43,309 nucleotides of DNA from Campylobacterales bacterium (GTDB taxonomy: Bacteria; Campylobacterota; Campylobacteria; Campylobacterales; Sulfurimonadaceae): NCBI GenBank assembly GCA_016938175.1, contig JAFGVE010000036.1, positions 1 through 43,309 on the forward strand. Reading direction: 5' to 3'. Shown one piece after another: positions 34,786 to 41,689 of the stretch. The translations under genes were made by a program, and so were the position numbers. Below the pieces are notes generated by a model. That model was not told where the DNA came from and did not search any database. It saw nothing but the letters and a program-made list of their open reading frames with translations. Numbering within the stretch: position 1 is the first letter of the stretch; every line of letters begins with the position of its first letter.

Positions 34786-35331
34786 ATGAGCAATTTAGAT
34801 TTAATACAGTTAACAGAACAGACAAAAAAGCTTACAGCAATGGTCGTTGAAGATGAAAAAGTAACGAACGAACTTTTAAGTTCTACGTTTAAAAACTTTT
34901 TCTCTGGTGTAGAATCATTTTTTGAAGGTGCTTCTGCCCTTTCAGCATATGAAAAAAATATGCCAGATGTTGTTTTTGTAGATGTCATCATGTCAGGTAT
35001 GGATGGTATAGAACTCTCTCGTAAGATTCGTGAACTAAATCCAAACCAAATAATCATCGTAATCTCTGCAAGTAATGATATTGAGAAAATTTCAGAGTCG
35101 ATCGAAGTTGGTGTTAATAGTTTTATACAAAAACCTATTGATACGAAGAAAATTATTGAACTACTCAGCAATGTTGTTTCAATGATTGCAAAAAAGAAAA
35201 AAATTGAAACAAAAACATTCTCTATATCTTTACCATTAGATCTTTATGAAATTGTTAATGATAATGCAAAAGCAGAAAGTATCTCTAAAAATGCTGTAAT
35301 TATTAGAGCACTTCGTAGTTTTTACGAATAA
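34786..35331 (+). CDS. Response regulator with ribbon-helix-helix output domain
   Basis: This 181-residue protein has a receiver domain at about 17-135, with E22-D23 as acidic pocket, D66 as phosphoacceptor (VVFVDVIMSG), Ser94 in the switch position and Lys116 in FIQKPID. After a Lys-rich linker (136-141), residues 142-181 read as a ribbon-helix-helix DNA-binding unit: strand TKTFSISLP, helix DLYEIVNDNAKAES, turn, helix KNAVIIRALRSFY. This is the CopG/Arc/MetJ pattern. The ATG at 34786 is chosen because AGGA and a TATAAT precede it; the frame extends upstream through the inverted repeat without support. No histidine kinase is adjacent. RHH proteins bind DNA as dimers, so phosphorylation could control dimerisation. 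Confidence 0.8.
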   Translation: MSNLDLIQLTEQTKKLTAMVVEDEKVTNELLSSTFKNFFSGVESFFEGASALSAYEKNMPDVVFVDVIMSGMDGIELSRKIRELNPNQIIIVISASNDIEKISESIEVGVNSFIQKPIDTKKIIELLSNVVSMIAKKKKIETKTFSISLPLDLYEIVNDNAKAESISKNAVIIRALRSFYE

Positions 35332-35377
35332 AACACAAATTACATAGGCTTTTATATTATTTTAAGTATATAGCCTA

Positions 35378-35383
35378 TATAAT
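35378..35383 (+). promoter_or_regulatory. -10 box of tRNA-Glu
   Basis: TATAAT lies 27 bases before the tRNA. It sits just after the right arm of a loose repeat, ATAGGCT...AGCCTAT (about 35345-35379), which may end the response regulator message. Confidence 0.5.
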
Positions 35384-35410
35384 TTCGGCTCAACAAAACA
35401 GTTGAAAAAA

Positions 35411-35485
35411 GGCCCCGTCGTCTAGCGGTCAGGATCCATGGTTTTCATCCATGTTACAGGAGTTCGATTCTCCTCGGGGTCACCA
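35411..35485 (+). tRNA. tRNA-Glu (anticodon TTC)
   Basis: This is a full cloverleaf: acceptor GGCCCCG/CGGGGTC, anticodon stem CATGG/CCATG with loop TTTTCAT (anticodon TTC), T arm GGAG-TTCGATT-CTCC, discriminator A and an encoded CCA. It lies just downstream of the response regulator and beside the GlnRS gene. Confidence 0.96.
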
Positions 35486-35623
35486 CTTATAAGATACTTT
35501 TAATCCCCTCTACACTACTTATAAATCTATTTTTTGATTACTAAATATTTAAACCAAATATCTTTATATCTTGCTTGATTCAAAGCCCTTTTTTATAAGG
35601 ACTTCTCTTTAATATATAGACTA

Positions 35624-37879
35624 CTACTGTAACTTTTTAGCTACAAGCTCATTAACTACTTGAGGATTTGCTTTTCCACCTGTTGCTTTTAAAACTTGTC
35701 CTACAAAGAAACCTAGTAACTTTGTATTCCCTGCTTTAAACTTTGCTACATTATCTGGATTTTGTGCAATTACTGCATCAATAATAGGGTTTATCTCTAC
35801 AGGATTACTAATTTGCACTAATCCTTTTGCTTGTACAATTTCAACTGGATTACCTCCATCTTTTACCATCTCTTCAAAGACTTGTTTTGCAATTTTAGTT
35901 GAAATAGTATCTTCATCAATCAACTTTACAAGCTCAGCTATTTGAGTAGCACTAAATTTAAGCTCATTCACTTCTTTGTCCTTGAGCTCTCTAGCTACTT
36001 CATTAGCTACCATATTAGCGATTGCCACTGGACTATTGTACACAAATAGAGTTGCTTCATAAAAAGAGGATAACTTTTCATCTCTTGCTAAAATATCTGC
36101 AACCATATCATTGAGTTTAAGCTCTTGAACATATCTTTCAAAAAGAGCCTTTTCTTCTAAGCTCATAGGTACAACTTCACCATCAACTTGTGGTTTTTTT
36201 TCTACAGAACTGCGTTGACCTCTTGCTGGTTTTACATCTGTTTTTTTTGCCCAAGAGTCTTTGAGTCCTACAATTTTATTAAACACAGGCTTTTCATTGG
36301 TATAGTCAATAGGATCGGCGTAAAAGTACCCCTCTCTTTCAAACTGAAATCTCTCATCAGGTCTTTGTGTAATAACAGCTGGTTCAATATAAGCATCTGT
36401 CATAATTTTTAAAGAATCAGGATTAAGATCTTCTATACCCTCTGGCATCTCATTTTTATAGAGTCTATCATACACTCTTACTTCGACTTTTTTAGCACTC
36501 TTAGCATCTACCCACTGAATAGCACTTTTTACTTTTATACCACTTCTATCTTCTCCACTTTTAGAGTCTGGGTTGTACTCAGCTTTTATCTCTACTATAT
36601 TCCCGTTATTATCTTTTATAACCTCTTTACATGTAATGATATAAGCGTGTTTGAGACGTACATTTTGCTGAGGCGTTAAGCGAAAGTAATCTTTTGGAGG
36701 GTTCTCAGAAAAGTCTTCACGATCTATGTAGATAGTACTTGAAAAAGGAATCTCTCGTGTCCCCTCTTTTGGAACATCTTCTGGATAGTATGATGCAATA
36801 AGGTTTTCACTGCCTTCATAGTTTGTAATGGTTACCTTGAGTGGATTAAGTACACACATAACACGAGGTACTTTTGCATTTAAATCATCACGTATACAAA
36901 ACTCTAACTGTGAGACATCAACTGTTGAGTTTGCTTTTGCAACACCTATTGTGTCACAAAAATTAAGTATAGACTCTGGAGTGTACCCTCTTCTTCTATA
37001 ACCCGCGATTGTAGGCAATCGAGGATCATCCCAGCCATTTACATAGTTTCCTTCTACTAACTCCAAAAGCTTTCTCTTGCTCATAACTGTATAGTTAATT
37101 CCAAGTCTTGCAAATTCATGCTGATATGGACGAGGAGGTGTAAGTTCTAAAGTATCAAGTACCCAGTCATAAATGTCACGATTATTTTCAAACTCAAGTG
37201 TACATATAGAGTGTGTTACACCTTCTATATAGTCAGAGAGACAGTGACCAAAGTCATAAAGAGGATAAATTGCCCATTCATCCCCTGCTCTATAGTGATG
37301 TGCATGTTTTATACGGTATAAAATAGGATCACGCATCTTCATGTTAGCAGCACTCATATCTATTTTTGCACGAAGTACATGCTCGCCATCTTTAAACTCA
37401 CCTTTTTTCATTCTCTCTAAAAGGTCAAGATTCTCTTCTACACTACGTTCACCATACTTACTACGAGTTCCAGCTTCTGTAATAGTACCACGAAGCAAGC
37501 GCATCTCCTCTTCATTTACAGAATCAACATAAGCTTTTCCCATTTTAACGAGCTGTTTTGCATATTCATACAACTCAGGGAAATAATCAGATGTATATCG
37601 CACATCTTGATCCCACTCAAATCCAAGCCATTTGACAGCATCTTTGAGCGCTTCGACATACTTTATATCTTCTGTTGTTGGATTTGTATCATCCATTCTA
37701 AGGTTACAACGTCCCTGATAATCACGTGCAATGCCAAAATTTATTGCTATAGACTTAGCATGTCCAATATGAGGAAAACCATTTGGCTCTGGAGGAAATC
37801 TTGTAATAACCTCTTTGTATTTTCCTGACTTTAAATCCTCTTTGACAATTGTGCGTAAAAAATCTTTGTGTTCACTCAT
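35624..37879 (-). CDS. glnS: Glutaminyl-tRNA synthetase fused to a YqeY/GatB C-terminal domain
   Basis: This enzyme charges tRNA-Gln with glutamine directly. The class I catalytic domain has PPEPNGFPHIGHAKS (HIGH at about 37-40), NLRMDDTNP, and MSKRKL near 270 as the KMSKS loop. The beta-barrel anticodon domain follows to about 555. After a charged linker (KPARGQRSSVEKK), residues about 590-751 form the YqeY/GatB-type helical domain ending in the GKANPQVV tail. The same fusion is known from Deinococcus, where the extra part helps bind tRNA. Length is 751, against about 555 for E. coli GlnRS. Many Campylobacterota lack GlnRS and use GluRS plus GatCAB, so its presence is notable. It is divergent from the GluRS-like gene. 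Confidence 0.94.
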   Translation of the reverse strand: MSEHKDFLRTIVKEDLKSGKYKEVITRFPPEPNGFPHIGHAKSIAINFGIARDYQGRCNLRMDDTNPTTEDIKYVEALKDAVKWLGFEWDQDVRYTSDYFPELYEYAKQLVKMGKAYVDSVNEEEMRLLRGTITEAGTRSKYGERSVEENLDLLERMKKGEFKDGEHVLRAKIDMSAANMKMRDPILYRIKHAHHYRAGDEWAIYPLYDFGHCLSDYIEGVTHSICTLEFENNRDIYDWVLDTLELTPPRPYQHEFARLGINYTVMSKRKLLELVEGNYVNGWDDPRLPTIAGYRRRGYTPESILNFCDTIGVAKANSTVDVSQLEFCIRDDLNAKVPRVMCVLNPLKVTITNYEGSENLIASYYPEDVPKEGTREIPFSSTIYIDREDFSENPPKDYFRLTPQQNVRLKHAYIITCKEVIKDNNGNIVEIKAEYNPDSKSGEDRSGIKVKSAIQWVDAKSAKKVEVRVYDRLYKNEMPEGIEDLNPDSLKIMTDAYIEPAVITQRPDERFQFEREGYFYADPIDYTNEKPVFNKIVGLKDSWAKKTDVKPARGQRSSVEKKPQVDGEVVPMSLEEKALFERYVQELKLNDMVADILARDEKLSSFYEATLFVYNSPVAIANMVANEVARELKDKEVNELKFSATQIAELVKLIDEDTISTKIAKQVFEEMVKDGGNPVEIVQAKGLVQISNPVEINPIIDAVIAQNPDNVAKFKAGNTKLLGFFVGQVLKATGGKANPQVVNELVAKKLQ

Positions 37880-38019
37880 TCTTATTAAACCTTTTATCTT
37901 ATAAAATGGTATTTTATCAAATTGGAGCTTATTAGAGCTTCATTTAGTAGCTTATTAGTTAAGAGTTGATAAAATTTCAAAAATTTCAAAGGGCATTATA
38001 CCCCTAATTAGGAATATGA

Positions 38020-39288
38020 ATGTTAAGATTTGCTGCAAGTACTGCACGCGACATGAGTATTGGTGATTTAAGAGTTGCCCTATTCACTTTTATTACTTCC
38101 CTTCAACGCAAAGAAGACTTCATAGTAAGACTTGAAGATACAAATACAAAAAAGAATATAGAGGGTAAAGATAAAGAGGTACTTGATATTCTTGATTTTT
38201 TTAAGATTAAATCTACACAAGAGATATACCAGAGTCAAAATGTTCGCTTTCACTCAGCGATGGCACTACAGCTTATGCACGAAAAAGAAGCATTCTCATG
38301 TTTTTGCTCACCTGAGTGGATTCAAAAGAAAATAGACGAGGCTGAGTCAGAGAAAAAGCCCTATCTTTATGATGATGCTTGCGCTAATTTACCTGCAGAA
38401 CTTGTCATAGACAACTTAAACCCTTTTACTGTACGCATCCATAGACCTAAAAAAGATATAACTATTATAGACTCTTTGCAAGGTGAACTTCGACTTAAAG
38501 CAGATACAATTGACAGTTTTATGATACTTAAGCAAGACAAAACAGCTATGAAAGATTTTGCGACTGCTATTGATGATATGCTCAGTGACATATCTCTGGT
38601 TATTCAAAGCCAGGAAGAGATAGAGTCTGCCGCAAAACAAGAGTATATTCGAGCTGCACTCTCTTATAATAAAAAGATAGAGTATATGCATATACCAAAC
38701 ATCGAAAATAACGATGTAAGCGTACTCTCTCTTTTAGAGTCTGGATATTTACCTGAGGCTATAACAAATTATTTAATATCAATTTCAACTAGAGCACCAA
38801 AAGAGATATTTACACTTGAAGAAGCTACGGAGTGGTTCTCTTTTGATGCAATGGTAAAAACACCTGTTGTGTTTGACATAGAAGCACTAAGAGCAATGAA
38901 TAAAGAGTATCTTAAAAAACTGGATGCAAAAGAGCTTTCACGTTATGTTGGGTTTGCCGATGAGGAGATAGGTGAGCTTGCTCGTATATATCTCCAAGAG
39001 GCATCAACAACAAAAGAGCTAAACGATAAGATAGCACCTATATTTAGCAAACGTACAATTCCTCAAAAGTTTGAAGAACAAACGAAAAACATAGCAAATA
39101 TTATTAAGTCAGCACCCTACTTCAATGAGTATGATGCATTTGAAAGTTATATAATCCAAGAGAGTGGACTTCAAGGCGAAGAGCTTTTAATACCTTTGCG
39201 CATTTTACTTACAAATGCTGAGAGAGGACCAGATATTGCACAGGTCTATAACTGTTTAAAAAATTATATGGGAGAGATTATCAAATGA
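38020..39288 (+). CDS. Catalytically degenerate glutamyl-tRNA synthetase paralogue
   Basis: This 422-residue protein follows GluRS from end to end, but the catalytic parts have changed. The opening RFAPSPTGDMHIG of normal enzymes is RFAASTARDMSIG, losing the HIGH histidine (position 13). The TPTYNF block is TAMKDF (about 175-180), losing the Tyr that contacts glutamate. RGEDH is QSQEE (196-200), losing the Arg. The KMSKR loop is missing: IPNIENNDVSVL runs straight into LLESGYLPEA (about 226 on). Surrounding scaffold (RLEDTN, DDMLSDISLVI, PEAITNYLI) and the C-terminal anticodon-binding part (LTNAERGPDIAQVY) are kept. The frame is intact, AGGA precedes the ATG, and the stop overlaps yggT (ATGA). 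It cannot be an ordinary synthetase; a tRNA-binding or regulatory role is possible. Confidence 0.85.
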   Translation: MLRFAASTARDMSIGDLRVALFTFITSLQRKEDFIVRLEDTNTKKNIEGKDKEVLDILDFFKIKSTQEIYQSQNVRFHSAMALQLMHEKEAFSCFCSPEWIQKKIDEAESEKKPYLYDDACANLPAELVIDNLNPFTVRIHRPKKDITIIDSLQGELRLKADTIDSFMILKQDKTAMKDFATAIDDMLSDISLVIQSQEEIESAAKQEYIRAALSYNKKIEYMHIPNIENNDVSVLSLLESGYLPEAITNYLISISTRAPKEIFTLEEATEWFSFDAMVKTPVVFDIEALRAMNKEYLKKLDAKELSRYVGFADEEIGELARIYLQEASTTKELNDKIAPIFSKRTIPQKFEEQTKNIANIIKSAPYFNEYDAFESYIIQESGLQGEELLIPLRILLTNAERGPDIAQVYNCLKNYMGEIIK

Positions 39289-39581
39289 GTGATTTAGGAG
39301 TAGCTATTTTACAATTAGGAGGCCTTTTAACAGGTCTTATTAACATTTATATTTGGGTTGTTATTATCGCAGCCCTACTCAGTTTTGTAAATCCTGACCC
39401 ATACAATCCGATTGTTCAGTTTTTATATAGAGTAACACAACCTGCTTATGCATTTGTAGGTAGACTTTTTAAAACAAACTTTAATGGTTTGGACTTGGCT
39501 CCATTAGTGATAGTGATTGGTCTACAAGTCCTAATCATAATTATAAATTACTTAGTGAGTACCTTAGCACAAGCGCTTTAA
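39285..39581 (+). CDS. YggT family membrane protein
   Basis: This 98-residue membrane protein has two hydrophobic segments (about 8-35 and 70-95) around the YggT core SFVNPDPYNPIVQFLYRVTQPA, with LFKTNFNGLDLAPLVIVIGLQ following. YggT proteins occur near cell-division and tRNA-related genes, and their role is not settled. The ATG overlaps the TGA of the GluRS-like gene, so translation is coupled. The stop overlaps that of the convergent lipoprotein gene by four bases. Confidence 0.85.
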   Translation: MSDLGVAILQLGGLLTGLINIYIWVVIIAALLSFVNPDPYNPIVQFLYRVTQPAYAFVGRLFKTNFNGLDLAPLVIVIGLQVLIIIINYLVSTLAQAL

Positions 39582-40039
39582 TTTTTGCGCTTGTACTCCA
39601 AACTAGCTATACTCTTTTCATTCTTGATTTCTAATTTTAGTATAGTATCTTTCTTCTCTTGTTTAAACCCTACTAGATAATAGTGTTTCCAATCTGCATC
39701 AAACTGTGTAAGCGATGTAAACTCATTATTTATTGGTAATTCTTCAAGGTACATCGAAGGTTTAGAGTTAAGCCAAAATGTAGTTTTTTCAGACTCCCCT
39801 TCTACATTCAGGTAAATGTAAAAATACTCGGCATCTTTATAAAGAGTTGGATACACTTTATTAAGATAAACAACTGTTACTACACCTTGTGTCTCTTGCT
39901 CATTGATTATTTTAGTACTTTGGATACTCTCTTCACTAAACTCACGTTCTGAGGACATTTCAAAACGATCAAAAGCGGTATTGTGTGAACAGCCTAAAAA
40001 AGCCAGTGAGATTGTAGTAGCTAATAAAAAAAACTTCAT
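39578..40039 (-). CDS. Putative lipoprotein
   Basis: This 153-residue protein has a signal peptide and lipobox (AFLGC, Cys17). The mature part is rich in beta strands and Glu/Lys (VTVVYLNKVYPTLY, AEYFYIYLNVEG) and unrecognised. GAGG precedes the ATG. The gene is convergent with yggT and divergent from mobB. It probably resides in the periplasm or outer membrane; function unknown. Confidence 0.72.
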   Translation of the reverse strand: MKFFLLATTISLAFLGCSHNTAFDRFEMSSEREFSEESIQSTKIINEQETQGVVTVVYLNKVYPTLYKDAEYFYIYLNVEGESEKTTFWLNSKPSMYLEELPINNEFTSLTQFDADWKHYYLVGFKQEKKDTILKLEIKNEKSIASLEYKRKN

Positions 40040-40122
40040 TTTTTTCCTCTTATATCGCCGAAATTATATCTTATTAAACTCTTCTTTTGTATAATCGCTA
40101 AAAATTTAAAAGAAGTTATGTT

Positions 40123-40626
40123 GTGAGTAAAAGATTAGCGGTAGCATTTACAGGTCCTTCGAACAGTGGAAAAACAACATTAATTCTTAAGATAGCAAGA
40201 AAACTCATCCACGAACATGGTCTTGAAGTTGCAATCATCAAACATGATCCAAAAGATAAAGCACGTTTTGATGTAGAGGGAAAAGATAGTTATAAGTTCA
40301 GTGATACTGGAGCAGAGGTTATTGTCACTTCACCAAGTAGAACGACATACTTTTCCCAAAGGCACTCTGAATTAGATGAGATGATACGTCTCTTTAATGA
40401 TTTTGACGTGCTACTCGTAGAAGGACTAAAAAACCTTCCTCTACCGAGAATTAGTATCTTTAGGGAGACAATAGACCCTGAGTATATTCCATATATGGAT
40501 GCCATAGCTGTAGATGAAAGTGTTAATTTACAAGCGTATGAAATACCAAAAAATATAGAAATACTTGATTTAAATAATCCACAAGAAGCTATAGAGTGGA
40601 TACTTCAACATGGTAAAAAAGTTTAA
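40123..40626 (+). CDS. mobB: Molybdopterin-guanine dinucleotide biosynthesis protein MobB
   Basis: MobB is a GTP-binding accessory protein for making the guanine dinucleotide form of molybdenum cofactor. The P-loop GPSNSGKTTL is at about 10-19, followed by the MobB core (EVAIIKHDPKDKARFDVEGKDSYKFSDTGAE) and LLVEGLKNLPLPRI. The 167 residues fit the family. The start is GTG, with AAGAAG upstream. The gene lies 12 bases before fbp, so the two probably share a transcript, although their roles are unrelated. Confidence 0.9.
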   Translation: MSKRLAVAFTGPSNSGKTTLILKIARKLIHEHGLEVAIIKHDPKDKARFDVEGKDSYKFSDTGAEVIVTSPSRTTYFSQRHSELDEMIRLFNDFDVLLVEGLKNLPLPRISIFRETIDPEYIPYMDAIAVDESVNLQAYEIPKNIEILDLNNPQEAIEWILQHGKKV

Positions 40627-40638
40627 AAGGATGGAAAG

Positions 40639-41481
40639 ATGAGAGAAATATTTGACGCAATTCAAAGAAGTGCAATTCGTATAAAAGACGCTATAGACAT
40701 AAAAGATATTGGATACTCACAACAAGAGAACAGCTCTGGTGAAACGCAACTGCAATTAGATATTCAATGTGACATGATTATTGAAGAGGAGTTTTCTAAG
40801 GTATCTTCTATCCATACAATAGCAAGTGAAGAAAAAACTCATCAAGAATTACTGCATGAAGATGGTGAGTACTTTATTGCATACGACCCTCTTGATGGTT
40901 CTTCTCTTATAGATGTCAACCTAAGTGTTGGTTCTATATTTGGAATTTATAAACATGATTTTGGTACAAAGCATATGGTTGCATCATGTTATGTTGTTTA
41001 TGGCCCTCGTGTAGAGATGGTATTTGCTGAAAATAAAGTAAAACTTTATCTTTTACAATCTGGAGAGTTTGAGTATGTAAAAGAGATAAGACTAGGTGAA
41101 AAAGGAAAACTTAATGCTCCTGGTGGAACACAACAAAACTGGGCACCCTACCATAAAGAGTTAATAGATAGCTTTTTTGCAGAAGGTTATAGACTACGTT
41201 ACTCAGGAGGAATGGTTCCTGATTTACACCAGATTCTTTTAAAAGGTGGAGGACTTTTCTCTTACCCAGGAACTTCAGATAAACCAGAAGGAAAACTACG
41301 TCGTCTTTTTGAAGTTTTCCCTTTTGCTTTCATTTATAATAAAGCAGGTGGTGGTGCTATCGATGGCGTAAATGATTTAATGAGCCTTGAGCACTCTCAT
41401 ATACACGATACTGCTGTTTGCTTTTTCGGTTCAAACTATGAAATAGCTAGAGTGAAAGAGGTTTATGCAAAAAATGCATAA
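40639..41481 (+). CDS. fbp: Fructose-1,6-bisphosphatase class I
   Basis: This enzyme hydrolyses fructose 1,6-bisphosphate in gluconeogenesis, needed for sugar synthesis in an autotroph. Signatures are ASEEKTH (metal-binding Glu), [53 protein letters not shown] and [15 protein letters not shown]. At 280 residues it is shorter than the E. coli enzyme (about 330), as is usual in Campylobacterota. AAAAGGATGGAAAG precedes the ATG. The 3' end overlaps the small Cys-rich gene by 17 bases. Confidence 0.95.
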   Translation: MREIFDAIQRSAIRIKDAIDIKDIGYSQQENSSGETQLQLDIQCDMIIEEEFSKVSSIHTIASEEKTHQELLHEDGEYFIAYDPLDGSSLIDVNLSVGSIFGIYKHDFGTKHMVASCYVVYGPRVEMVFAENKVKLYLLQSGEFEYVKEIRLGEKGKLNAPGGTQQNWAPYHKELIDSFFAEGYRLRYSGGMVPDLHQILLKGGGLFSYPGTSDKPEGKLRRLFEVFPFAFIYNKAGGGAIDGVNDLMSLEHSHIHDTAVCFFGSNYEIARVKEVYAKNA

Positions 41482-41671
41482 CGAAGAGAAAGACAAGTTT
41501 GAACTTCATTTAGAAGAGATGTTAGTAAAATTACAAGCTTGTCAGCAAGAAAAAACACTGAAATCTTGCAGTGCATGTGAATTTTACTTTAGCTGTGAGC
41601 TAAGAAACGAGTATGTTCAGGCAGTCTATAACAGTATGTCAAAAGGAGACACCGGTGGATTTGAATTTTAA
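41465..41671 (+). CDS. Small Cys-containing conserved hypothetical protein
   Basis: This 68-residue soluble protein has a cluster of four Cys: one in LVKLQACQQ and three in [14 protein letters not shown] (C-x2-C-x5-C), which could bind zinc or an iron-sulfur cluster. The start may be the ATG at 41465 or the one at 41474; both lie in the fbp end and neither has a clear ribosome binding site, so translation is probably coupled to fbp. It is followed 18 bases later by metG. The family is not recognised. Confidence 0.65.
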   Translation: MQKMHNEEKDKFELHLEEMLVKLQACQQEKTLKSCSACEFYFSCELRNEYVQAVYNSMSKGDTGGFEF

Positions 41672-41689
41672 TACGATAAAGGAAAAAAA

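Noticed and set aside
37926..37958. Direct repeat AGCTTATTAG x2 between glnS and the GluRS-like gene as a CRISPR or mobile element trace
   Set aside because: Only two 10-base copies in AT-rich DNA, no inverted ends or target duplication.
38020..39288. The GluRS-like gene as a frameshifted or truncated pseudogene
   Set aside because: The frame is intact for the family's full length with a ribosome binding site and coupled downstream gene. Damage is confined to active-site residues, so pseudoenzyme fits better.
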